From Acidimicrobiia bacterium (GTDB lineage: Bacteria > Actinomycetota > Acidimicrobiia > Spongiisociales > UBA4744): 34,015 bases of DNA. Shown here piece by piece: positions 22,595 to 30,263 of this stretch; position 1 is the stretch's first letter, and the number at the start of each line of letters is the position of its first letter. The notes beneath the pieces were generated by a model. It searched no databases. It was not told where the DNA came from and saw only the letters and a list, made by a program, of their open reading frames with translations. The DNA is taken from assembly GCA_029863625.1 (NCBI GenBank), contig JAOTUY010000033.1:1-34015 (forward strand). Direction: 5' to 3'. Both the position numbers and the translations under genes were made by a program.

Positions 22595-24634
22595 ATGACT
22601 GCCACGGTTGGCTATTCGGCAATTCTGGTCGCCGCCCTTTCCTCAGTCGGCATCATCGTTCAGGGCTTCCGGGGCATGCGAAACCCGGACCTGGCCCGGG
22701 CCGAAAAACTCCAGTGGCCGGTCTACGGCATGGTCGGCGGGGCTTTGCTGGCCATGATCGCTCTCGAGGTGGGAATCCTCACCGACGACTTCTCGATCGC
22801 TTACATCGCCAACAATTCGGCGACCACCACCCCGTTCATCTTCAAGGTGGCATCAGCTTGGGCGGCCCTCGAAGGCAGCATCGTCCTGTGGGGTTTGGTC
22901 CTGGCCGCCTTCGTCTACACCGTCTACCGCGGTTTTGCGAAGCGGTCCGAACCCGATCAGCTCGGGGCGGGCGCTCTCGCCGTGATGGGGATCGTCACCC
23001 TCTACTTCTTCGTGTTGATGGCCACGGTGTCGAATCCGTTCAGCGTGTGCGTGCAGCCGGCTTCGATCGGATGCCTCGAAGCCACCCACTTCCCGTGGGC
23101 CGACTCGCTGGCTGCCCTGGAAGGGCGGGGGCCGAATCCGCTGCTCCAGAACCACATCCTCATGGCCGTTCATCCGCCGATGCTCTACGTTGGCTACGTC
23201 GGCATGACGGTTCCATTCGCCTTTGCTATGGCTGCCTTGATGCTGGGGGCAAGCGGGGCCGAGTGGTTACTTCGCACTCGCACGTGGACGTTGATTGCCT
23301 GGGGTTTCCTGACCGCCGGAGTCGTGCTGGGCGGCCTCTGGTCGTACGAGGTGCTCGGTTGGGGCGGCTACTGGGCCTGGGATCCCGTCGAGAACGCCTC
23401 GTTCATGCCATGGTTGATCGCCACCGCGTTTCTCCACTCGGCTGTCGTTCAGGCACGGCGCGGAATGCTGCAAGCCTGGAACTTCGTGTTGGTCATCGCC
23501 ACATTTGCCCTGACCATTCTCGGTACGTTCCTCACCCGGTCGGGCGTGATCACCTCCGTGCACAGCTTCACTCAATCCCCGATCGGCCCGGCATTGCTGT
23601 GGTTCTTGATGGTGGTGCTCGTGGGGTCGTTCGGATTGTTCGCCGCCCGCGCCCACGTGGTGGCATCCTCTCCCCGCCTTGACTCCTTGGCCAGCCGGGA
23701 AGGTGTATTCCTCCTCAACAACCTGCTCCTGACCGTCTTCGCCTTTGTGGTGCTGACCGGCACGCTCTACCCGATGTTCGTGGATGTATTCAGCGGTTCC
23801 CAGGTGGGCGTAGGGCGGCCGTTCTTCGATCGGTTGGCCATCCCGCTGGCGTTTGGTCTGCTGCTGGCCATGGGACTCGGACCCGTCACGCCGTACCGCT
23901 CTGCGAAACCGGAGGTCGTGTGGAAGCGCATCAAGAACCCGCTCCGAGTGGCCCTGGGCGCCGCGGCCCTGGCCGTGCTTCTCGGGTATCGCACCCCCTG
24001 GCTGGTGGCCTTCATCCTGGCGTCGTTCTTCGTCATGTCTGCGATCTTCCGCAATCTCTTCGTGACCTCCCGCACCGTGGCGCAAAAACGTGACATGTCC
24101 CTACCATCCGCCACCCTCCGCACCATGCGAAACGACACCGGGTACTGGGGCGGTCAGATCTCCCACCTGGGAGTGGCCATCCTGGCGTTGGGTATCGCCG
24201 TTTCAGCCAACCTCTCGGTTGAAGCCGATATCACCCTCACTCCCGGGAGCACCGAGTCGGTCGCCGGCTTCGACATCACCTACGTCTCCCCGGTCAGCCG
24301 GCAAGAAGCCACCCGATTCGTGACGGGGGCCCAGGTCGAAGTCGCCCGGAATGGAAAGGTAGTGAGCCAACTCGAGCCCCGTCTCAACCAATACCCCACC
24401 TCGACTCAATCGGTGGCCACCCCTGAAGTCGACGCATCATGGAGCGGAGACCTCTATCTCTCGCTGAAGAGCATCGACGCCGAGCAGGTGACCCTGGGGG
24501 TTTTCTGGTTCCCGTTCATCTGGTTGGTGTGGGTGGGCGGCTTCATTACTGCGGCGGCCGTGCTCTGGTCGCGGCTGGTCCGCAAACCCAGCGACGATCG
24601 CCTGGCAGAAGCCAAGGCGTCTCGCGATGGATAG
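22595..24634 (+). CDS. ccmF: Cytochrome c haem lyase CcmF
   Basis: 679 aa, about 14-15 membrane helices. The WWD domain GGYWAWDPVENASFMPWL is intact, flanked by NNSATTTPFIFKVASAWAALEGSI, HPPMLYVGYVG, FLHSAVVQ and ILGTFLTRSGVITSVHSF with the expected haem-ligand histidines. A periplasmic domain follows near residue 535-640. It takes haem from CcmE and attaches it to CxxCH of the apocytochromes. Preceded by AGAGGAGC. Confidence 0.95.
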   Translation: MTATVGYSAILVAALSSVGIIVQGFRGMRNPDLARAEKLQWPVYGMVGGALLAMIALEVGILTDDFSIAYIANNSATTTPFIFKVASAWAALEGSIVLWGLVLAAFVYTVYRGFAKRSEPDQLGAGALAVMGIVTLYFFVLMATVSNPFSVCVQPASIGCLEATHFPWADSLAALEGRGPNPLLQNHILMAVHPPMLYVGYVGMTVPFAFAMAALMLGASGAEWLLRTRTWTLIAWGFLTAGVVLGGLWSYEVLGWGGYWAWDPVENASFMPWLIATAFLHSAVVQARRGMLQAWNFVLVIATFALTILGTFLTRSGVITSVHSFTQSPIGPALLWFLMVVLVGSFGLFAARAHVVASSPRLDSLASREGVFLLNNLLLTVFAFVVLTGTLYPMFVDVFSGSQVGVGRPFFDRLAIPLAFGLLLAMGLGPVTPYRSAKPEVVWKRIKNPLRVALGAAALAVLLGYRTPWLVAFILASFFVMSAIFRNLFVTSRTVAQKRDMSLPSATLRTMRNDTGYWGGQISHLGVAILALGIAVSANLSVEADITLTPGSTESVAGFDITYVSPVSRQEATRFVTGAQVEVARNGKVVSQLEPRLNQYPTSTQSVATPEVDASWSGDLYLSLKSIDAEQVTLGVFWFPFIWLVWVGGFITAAAVLWSRLVRKPSDDRLAEAKASRDG

Positions 24635-25037
24635 CGGGGCCCGGACCCTCGGCGGACGGGCAATCACGATCGTGCTGGCCGTGGTGGTCGTCGTCGGGTT
24701 GGTGATCGGCGACAGCGCCCCCCAAGACCGGGTGAACGCAATCGGCTCGCGGATCAAATGCCCGGTCTGCCAGGGAGAGGCGATTGGGGACTCTCCTTCT
24801 GAAACCGCCCGGGCGATGATGGAAATCGTCGCGGAGAAGGTGACCGCCGGCGAAACCGACGCGCAGATCGTCGACTACTTCACGGCCCGTTACGGGAACG
24901 GCATACTTCTCGACCCGCCCTTCTCCGGGAGTACCTTGGTCGTATGGTTGCTCCCCGCCCTGGCCGTGGCAGGCGGTGTCTGGATGATTCTGAGCCGGAA
25001 ACGGCAACCAGCGCCAAGAGGGTCCGAGCATGGCTGA
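24627..25037 (+). CDS. ccmH: Cytochrome c maturation thiol protein CcmH
   Basis: 136 aa. N-terminal anchor, then the redox motif IKCPVCQGEAI (CxxC) in a short helical domain, then a second helix (LVVWLLPALAVAGGVWMIL). This is the short CcmH/CycL form that reduces apocytochrome cysteines. The start overlaps the ccmF stop. Confidence 0.93.
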   Translation: MDSGARTLGGRAITIVLAVVVVVGLVIGDSAPQDRVNAIGSRIKCPVCQGEAIGDSPSETARAMMEIVAEKVTAGETDAQIVDYFTARYGNGILLDPPFSGSTLVVWLLPALAVAGGVWMILSRKRQPAPRGSEHG

Positions 25038-25836
25038 CCGAAAGCATCTCGAAGAACGCCGCGAGATTGCCGCCCGTGACCTGACGGAGCTCGCCGAACA
25101 GGTTGAGGCCGGGGAGATCGATCAAGCCACGGCCGAGGCATTGCGAGCCAACTACCAGGCCGAAGTCGACGACGTTGCAGCGCAGCTCGCGGCGCTGGCA
25201 CGGTTGGACCAACAACGCTCCTCCGAACCCAAGGCCGAAACCCCGGGCATGCAGCCGCGATCAACCCGCCGGGCGGTCATCGGCAGCGTCGCGGTGATCG
25301 CGGCTCTCTCGGTGGCCATCCTTTTCGCCGCCCGCGACATCAACCCCGAGCCGGCCTCTCCTGCCACCGATTCGGGCGCCCCCGGAGAACTAACAATCGA
25401 TCCGAACACAGTGAGCAACGAGCAACTCGAAGAGGTCATCGCTCAGAATCCCGAGATCAATGCCATGCGGCTGGCGCTGGCCGACCGGTACTTCGACGAA
25501 GAGAGCTTCAGCAAAGCCCTCGATCACTACTTGACCGTCGCGGAGAACAACCCGACTCCGGCCGAAGAGGGTCGCGCCCTGTCGCGGATCGGGTGGATGG
25601 CGTACATTACCGGTCAGCCAGAGGCTGCCGAACAGTACCTTAGGACCAGCCTCACTGCCGATCCCACCAACGACGAAACCAAGCTGTTCCTCGGCTTCGT
25701 ATTGCTCTACGGCCTGGGCGATGCAGACGGAGCGATCCCGTGGCTCGAAGAAGTCGCCGCGATTCCCAACCTCCCACCCAGCCTCCTGGCACAGGTGGAA
25801 GCAGCCCTCGATGAAGCCAGAGGAGAAGGCGGATGA
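25030..25836 (+). CDS. CcmI/CycH-like TPR protein
   Basis: 268 aa. The N-terminal ~65 residues are a coiled-coil-like charged region (LEERREIAARDLTELAEQVEAGEID, YQAEVDDVAAQLAAL). One membrane helix follows (AVIGSVAVIAALSVAILFAA), then an outer TPR-type domain (MRLALADRYFDEESFSKALDHYLTVAEN, GRALSRIGWMAYITGQPEAAEQYLRTSL). CcmI chaperones apocytochrome c to CcmF/CcmH. Position in the operon and overall layout support the call, although sequence in this family varies. Confidence 0.8.
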   Translation: MADRKHLEERREIAARDLTELAEQVEAGEIDQATAEALRANYQAEVDDVAAQLAALARLDQQRSSEPKAETPGMQPRSTRRAVIGSVAVIAALSVAILFAARDINPEPASPATDSGAPGELTIDPNTVSNEQLEEVIAQNPEINAMRLALADRYFDEESFSKALDHYLTVAENNPTPAEEGRALSRIGWMAYITGQPEAAEQYLRTSLTADPTNDETKLFLGFVLLYGLGDADGAIPWLEEVAAIPNLPPSLLAQVEAALDEARGEGG

Positions 25837-26420
25837 CCGACCCAGCCGTCACAAAGCCCGCCCGCAGGCTTCCCAGTGGCGTCCTGCCGGTTGTGGGGAT
25901 CCTGGCCGTTGTGGCTCTGTTGGTGTACGTCTTCAACAGCCGCTTCGGTCAGGACCCCCGCCTGGTCGATTCGCCGCTTATCGGCCAGCCGGTCAGCGAC
26001 CTCACTTTCGACTATCTGGAGCAAGACGGGACCTTCTCCTTTTTCGACCAGCGGGGCACCGTCCTCGTTGTCAACTTCTGGGCTTCCTGGTGCTTTCCCT
26101 GTCGCCTGGAACATGACGATCTCACGTCAACGGCTCTCGCCTACCAGGACCGCGGGGTCCACTTCCTCGGCATCGTCTACCAGGACAAACCCGAGCAGGC
26201 ATCGGCGTTTCTCGATGAGTTCGGCCGCGGATCCAACTACAGCTACGTTGTCGACCCCGAATCACGAGCCACCGTCGAACTGGGTGTTTTCGGCGTCCCG
26301 GAGACCTACATCATCGACGCCGATGGGATCATCCAGGGAAAGATCGCCGGAGAAGTCCACGCCGCCGTTCTGCAGCGGGCTCTCGACCAGGTTCTGGAGG
26401 GGCAAACGCCCGACCTCTAG
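25833..26420 (+). CDS. ccmG: Thioredoxin-like protein CcmG/DsbE
   Basis: 195 aa. One anchor helix (GVLPVVGILAVVALLVYVF), then a thioredoxin fold: VLVVNFWASWCFPCRLEHDDL with WCxxC, HFLGIVYQDKPEQASAFLDEFG and FGVPETYIIDADGII with cis-Pro. The IVYQD loop and GVPET are typical of CcmG. It reduces CcmH or apocytochrome disulfides. It is the last gene of the ccm operon and overlaps the ccmI-like stop. Confidence 0.92.
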   Translation: MTDPAVTKPARRLPSGVLPVVGILAVVALLVYVFNSRFGQDPRLVDSPLIGQPVSDLTFDYLEQDGTFSFFDQRGTVLVVNFWASWCFPCRLEHDDLTSTALAYQDRGVHFLGIVYQDKPEQASAFLDEFGRGSNYSYVVDPESRATVELGVFGVPETYIIDADGIIQGKIAGEVHAAVLQRALDQVLEGQTPDL

Positions 26421-26524
26421 GGGCGCGAGCGCAAGAGCATCCGGGCGAGCAGAGGATTGAAGATGCTGGTCCCGAGTCGTAGCCGCACAAGTGGGGCGGG
26501 ACCGGACCAGATGTTCCTACCCAT
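26417..26524 (-). CDS. Possible 35-aa small protein (unverified)
   Basis: A minus-strand frame from ATG at 26524 with GGAGGAG directly before it (spacing very short) to a TAG that overlaps the ccmG TAG. The product is basic and amphipathic (GPAPLVRLRLGTSIFNPLLARMLLRSRP). The frame also stays open upstream, so it could be a remnant. It is too short for a firm call. Confidence 0.22.
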   Translation of the reverse strand: MGRNIWSGPAPLVRLRLGTSIFNPLLARMLLRSRP

Positions 26525-26559
26525 CTCCTCCAAGCTGCAACGAGAAATGGGGCCGGGTC

Positions 26560-26589
26560 GCGACACCCCCGCGTGCGGCTTGATAGGAT
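26560..26589 (+). promoter_or_regulatory. Putative promoter of the Fe-S/NrfD module
   Basis: GCGACA (26560-26565), an 18-base spacer and TAGGAT (26584-26589) with an upstream TGA giving an extended -10. Transcription would start near 26596 and leave a leader of about 60 bases before the GTG at 26657. Confidence 0.4.
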
Positions 26590-26620
26590 GACCCAACGTT
26601 TCAGCGCGGTGCCGGGTGAG

Positions 26621-26637
26621 CCCGACCCGAGGTCGGG
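26621..26637 (+). promoter_or_regulatory. Leader hairpin before the Fe-S protein gene
   Basis: CCCGACC, loop CGA, GGTCGGG: a 7-bp stem ending seven bases before the AAAGGAGGG ribosome-binding site. It may influence translation or RNA stability; no factor is identifiable. Confidence 0.35.
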
Positions 26638-26656
26638 GTCCCCGAAAGGAGGGCTC

Positions 26657-27775
26657 GTGAACCGTTCGAGTAGGTCGCTGAGTGAAACGATCCGGGCCGT
26701 CGGTCCACTGTGGCTGGCAGTCATGAGCTCGGCACTGTTGGCAGCGGCGGCTGGTATCCGTGGTCTCCCGGGCCTACTGCTAATCACGATTGGTGTCGGC
26801 ACTGCCGTGGCCGTGTTCGCCCGGCTCCGAAACCGCCAGACCTCCCAGACCGTTGTCGCTCACGATGCGACCGGGGGGAACCTGCAAGTGCTCCTCCGGA
26901 TGATCGACCGGCGCACGGCGATCCGCATGTTCGGGATGTCGGCCTTGTTCATCGGACCGATGGGAGGCGTACCCAGAGCACTCGAGTTGCTGGCCGGCCA
27001 GCAGGTGCCGGAGGAGACCCAGTCCCCCTTCTCAAGAATCCGCCAGTGGGCGATGATCATCGACCTGCGCTATTGCGATGGGTGCCAGAGCGTCGGATCC
27101 CCACCTCGCTGCACCGCTGCCTGTGTCGAGGGGCACCTCCTCCCGGAGCCCATGCAGTGGATTGAAGTGTTCGAGGACGAACTCGAAGGCGAAGGCACAC
27201 GCTTCATACCCATACCCTGCCAGCACTGCCAGAACCCGCCCTGTGTCAACGTTTGCCCGGTCGGTGCCACCTTTTCGACGCCCGAAGGACTCGTTCTGAT
27301 CGACCAGGAACGCTGCATCGGTTGCAGAATCTGCATGGCGGCCTGCCCGTACGATCGGCGGTTCTTCAATTGGGGCGAGCCACCCGTTCCTCCCGAAGCC
27401 CACCTGGCCAAATACAACCTGGAGGCGCAGGTCCCGGCGCTCAAGGGAACGGTCATGAAGTGCGACTTCTGCCCCGACATGGTGCGGGCCGGCACGCTCC
27501 CGTACTGCATTCAGGCCTGCCCCAACCAGGCTATCTACTACGGCGACCTCGAGGAGGACATCGCCACCAACGGCCGCCAGCTGGTTTCGATGGCGGCGTT
27601 CTCAGCCGAGCACAACGCCTTCATCCTCAAGGAAGAACTGGGCACGCAGCCACGCGTGTTCTACATCCCGGGCCACGGCGAAGCGGTAGGACGGGTACCT
27701 TCGCGGACCGGTCGACTACCCACCGTGTGGCCTTGGACCAGAACTGCGCCGGGGGGTGACGTATGGAGTCGGTGA
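26657..27775 (+). CDS. Four-cluster [4Fe-4S] electron-transfer protein with N-terminal membrane helices
   Basis: 372 aa from a GTG with AAAGGAGGG just upstream. Two hydrophobic helices (about 14-34 and 37-57) are followed by a basic linker and a Tat-like RR (85-86) before a third hydrophobic stretch (FGMSALFIGPMGG). The rest is a DmsB/PsrB/NrfC-type ferredoxin with 16 cysteines in four groups: 140/143/152/156, 188/191/196/200, 220/223/226/230 and 269/272/284/288, i.e. four cubane clusters. It should carry electrons from the NrfD quinol site to an external acceptor. No molybdopterin catalytic subunit is next to it. Its end overlaps the NrfD gene by 13 bases. Confidence 0.88.
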   Translation: MNRSSRSLSETIRAVGPLWLAVMSSALLAAAAGIRGLPGLLLITIGVGTAVAVFARLRNRQTSQTVVAHDATGGNLQVLLRMIDRRTAIRMFGMSALFIGPMGGVPRALELLAGQQVPEETQSPFSRIRQWAMIIDLRYCDGCQSVGSPPRCTAACVEGHLLPEPMQWIEVFEDELEGEGTRFIPIPCQHCQNPPCVNVCPVGATFSTPEGLVLIDQERCIGCRICMAACPYDRRFFNWGEPPVPPEAHLAKYNLEAQVPALKGTVMKCDFCPDMVRAGTLPYCIQACPNQAIYYGDLEEDIATNGRQLVSMAAFSAEHNAFILKEELGTQPRVFYIPGHGEAVGRVPSRTGRLPTVWPWTRTAPGGDVWSR

Positions 27776-29163
27776 ACGACTGGCAAGCGCGGCTGGAGGA
27801 CACCACCCTCGATCCGGCCCGAAAGACAACCCGCAACTACTACGCCTTTCTCTTTTTCCTCCTGGCCGTGACAGGGTGGGGAGTGTATGCCTACTCGCTG
27901 CAGGTGCGGCGCGGCCTGGTCGTTACCGGCATGAGCGATCGGATCTCGTGGGGCCTCTACATCACGATGTTCGTGTTCTTCATCGGCATCAGCCACGCCG
28001 GGACGCTCATCTCGGCCATCTTGCGCGTATCCCATGCCGGCTGGAGAACGCCCGTCACCCGAATGGCCGAGTTCATCACCGCGGTGGCGTTGATAACAGG
28101 CGCCTTCTTCGTTATCGTCGATCTGGGGCGCCCAGACCGGCTGATCAACGTGCTCGTGTTCGGCCGGTGGCAATCGCCGATCGTATGGGACGTGCTGGCC
28201 GTCACTACCTACCTCACCGCCAGCGTCGTCTACCTGTATCTCCCCATGGTGCCCGATCTGGCCTTTTTCCGAGACCGGCAGGCCCCGTGGGTGTCGCGAC
28301 CGAAGCACATGCTTTATCGAATTCTGGCGATCAACTGGAGGGGTACGAGCGACCAGAAGCGACACCTCAGAAGGGCCATCTCGATCATGATGATCCTCAT
28401 CATCCCGATCGCAGTCTCGGTCCATACGGTGGTCTCGTGGATCTTCGCGATGACGCTGCGGGAGGCATGGAACAGCACCATCTTCGGCTTCTTCTTCGTG
28501 GCCGGGGCCATCTTCTCCGGAATCGCCACCTTGATCGTCGTGATGGCGATCCTCCGCCGCGTTTACCATCTGGAGGAGTACATCACGCCCAGACACTTCC
28601 TCTACCTCGGGTACCTCATGGCGGCTATGGGCGGGGTGATGATCTACGCCAACCTGTCGGAGTACATCACCGCCGGATTCAAATTCGAAGAAGGCACCGA
28701 GTTCCTGTTCCGCCAGCTCTTCATCGACGAGTTCGCTCCCTACTTCTGGTTCTACTTCATCGGAGGCTTGATGACGCCGGTCGTCTTCATGTTCATCCGG
28801 CGGCTCCGCACCATCGGAGGAATTGTCACCGCGGCAGTGTTTGTCGATCTGGGCATGTGGGTGGAGCGATACTTCATAGTGGTCACCGGACTGCGCGCCC
28901 CCCTACTCCCCTACGAGCCCGTCAACTACGCTCCAACGTGGGTGGAATGGTCGATCACCGCCGGTGGCTTCGCCTTCTTCGCACTCCTCATCACGTTGTT
29001 CGTCAAGGCATTCCCGATCATGGCCGTCTGGGAGATGACCGAGGAACGCCGGGAAGAGTTCGAGGAAATGGTCGAATACGAACATGAGTTCGACGGCGAG
29101 GAGATCCTGGCTTCCGGAGTCCCGGACTCGGCGCCAGAACCCGAAACCGGAGGTCCCCCATGA
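27763..29163 (+). CDS. NrfD/PsrC-family quinol-interacting membrane protein
   Basis: 466 aa, about ten membrane helices. NrfD-family features include SWGLYITMFVFFIGISHAGTLISAILRV in the quinone-site region, VDLGRPDRLINVLVFGR, SPIVWDVLAV and HTVVSWIFAMTLREAWNST. The helix count and length match the long ActC/DsrP/HybB branch. The acidic C-terminal tail (EERREEFEEMVEYEHEFDGEE) is cytoplasmic or peripheral. It should oxidise or reduce menaquinol and exchange electrons with the upstream Fe-S protein. It overlaps both neighbours (13 bases upstream, ATGA downstream), so the three genes act as one unit. Confidence 0.9.
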   Translation: MESVNDWQARLEDTTLDPARKTTRNYYAFLFFLLAVTGWGVYAYSLQVRRGLVVTGMSDRISWGLYITMFVFFIGISHAGTLISAILRVSHAGWRTPVTRMAEFITAVALITGAFFVIVDLGRPDRLINVLVFGRWQSPIVWDVLAVTTYLTASVVYLYLPMVPDLAFFRDRQAPWVSRPKHMLYRILAINWRGTSDQKRHLRRAISIMMILIIPIAVSVHTVVSWIFAMTLREAWNSTIFGFFFVAGAIFSGIATLIVVMAILRRVYHLEEYITPRHFLYLGYLMAAMGGVMIYANLSEYITAGFKFEEGTEFLFRQLFIDEFAPYFWFYFIGGLMTPVVFMFIRRLRTIGGIVTAAVFVDLGMWVERYFIVVTGLRAPLLPYEPVNYAPTWVEWSITAGGFAFFALLITLFVKAFPIMAVWEMTEERREEFEEMVEYEHEFDGEEILASGVPDSAPEPETGGPP

Positions 29164-30173
29164 CGGTGCGGCGGCTCGGTCGTTGGGCCACGATTGTCCT
29201 TTTGGTCGTCGGGTTCGTCCTACTGGGGAGCGGCGGAGCGCTTGCGGACCACTGGACCGTGGAAGTGAGCGCCCCGGAAGAAGGGGCTTTGGGTGAGACG
29301 ATCCAGCTGACCGCCACCGTCCACGACGCGGCCACCGGCGAACCGGTCGAGAGCGCCGAACTGGTGTTCTTCTCGAGCGTGGCGTTCGCCGGGGTCGGCG
29401 GCGATATCGAGCTGGGCGAGGCTTTGACCAACGACCTGGGCGTCGCCGTCTTCGATTACGAGTTGAGGAAACTCGGCACCCACACCATCACCATCGAAGG
29501 CGGAGACGAACCCAACATCTTGTCCTTCCCGGTGACCATCGGTGGACAGCTCTACCAATCACCGGAAGGGATCAACCTCATCCCCGGTGCCGGAGGATGG
29601 GTCGTGACCTTGGTAATCGGCTCCATATGGGTGATCATGATCATCGTTGGAGTAGCCGTCATCCGCGTCTCCCGGGGTAGTCCCCCAGCCGATAACGAGG
29701 CGGAAGCCGAAGAGGACCAGCAGGAGCGGAGCACCGGCACGAAGTGGCTCAACACCGCAACCATGGTGACCGCCGTCATGGTTATCGTGGCCGGTGGCAT
29801 TGTCGCTCTATTGATCCGCAGCCCGAACACGCATCACAATCGTGATCCGGTTGGTTACGATCGCTCCGCGGTTGCCTTTGTCGAGGGCGCCTACGCCTAC
29901 CCCGACTTCGGCCTTGCCGACGACGCGGCAGCCGAGGCTGAGATCGGAAGGGGCTTGTTCGTTACCTTCGGATGTGCGGGGTGCCACGGCGTCGATGCGG
30001 AGGGAACGACCACCGCCAAGTCTCCGGCCTCCGCCTCCTACGACTGGGTTCGACAGGTCATACGTAACGGACAACCCGGGATGCCGTCGTACTCCGAGCA
30101 GGAACTGTCCGACACTCAACTCAACGAGATATTCGCCTTCTTGGCCGAGGCGAGGGGAGAACTTGGCGGCTAA
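29160..30173 (+). CDS. Ig-like domain / two-helix / monohaem cytochrome c protein
   Basis: 337 aa. A signal-like helix (TIVLLVVGFVLLGSGGALA) precedes an Ig-like beta domain at about 30-128 (HWTVEVSAPEEGALGETIQLTATVHDAATGEPVESAELVFFS, typical Big/transthyretin-like phrasing). Two membrane helices follow (about 145-170 and 195-220) with a charged cytoplasmic loop between them. The C-terminal class I cytochrome c has CAGCH near residue 272 and a Met ligand in GMPSY. It is probably the electron exit of the Fe-S/NrfD module. The start overlaps the NrfD stop. Confidence 0.85.
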   Translation: MTVRRLGRWATIVLLVVGFVLLGSGGALADHWTVEVSAPEEGALGETIQLTATVHDAATGEPVESAELVFFSSVAFAGVGGDIELGEALTNDLGVAVFDYELRKLGTHTITIEGGDEPNILSFPVTIGGQLYQSPEGINLIPGAGGWVVTLVIGSIWVIMIIVGVAVIRVSRGSPPADNEAEAEEDQQERSTGTKWLNTATMVTAVMVIVAGGIVALLIRSPNTHHNRDPVGYDRSAVAFVEGAYAYPDFGLADDAAAEAEIGRGLFVTFGCAGCHGVDAEGTTTAKSPASASYDWVRQVIRNGQPGMPSYSEQELSDTQLNEIFAFLAEARGELGG

Positions 30174-30200
30174 CGTCCTCTGTAGCTTGTCGAGGACGTT
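30172..30200. terminator. Hairpin between convergent cytochrome genes
   Basis: AACGTCCTC (30172-30180), an 11-base loop and GAGGACGTT (30192-30200) form a perfect 9-bp stem that begins in the stop codon of the upstream gene. It could terminate transcripts from both sides; no T-run. Confidence 0.55.
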
Positions 30201-30263
30201 GCGCGTGGTCACGGTCACTAGCCGCTGGGCGACCCGGTGGAGATCGCCGGTTGCGAGTCGAGA

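Noticed and set aside
22714..23682. 322-aa frame inside ccmF
   Set aside because: Shadow frame of ccmF with no domain features, rich in Arg, Gly and His.
27756..29087. 443-aa frame overlapping the NrfD gene
   Set aside because: Arg/His-rich shadow; the NrfD frame has clear helices and family motifs.
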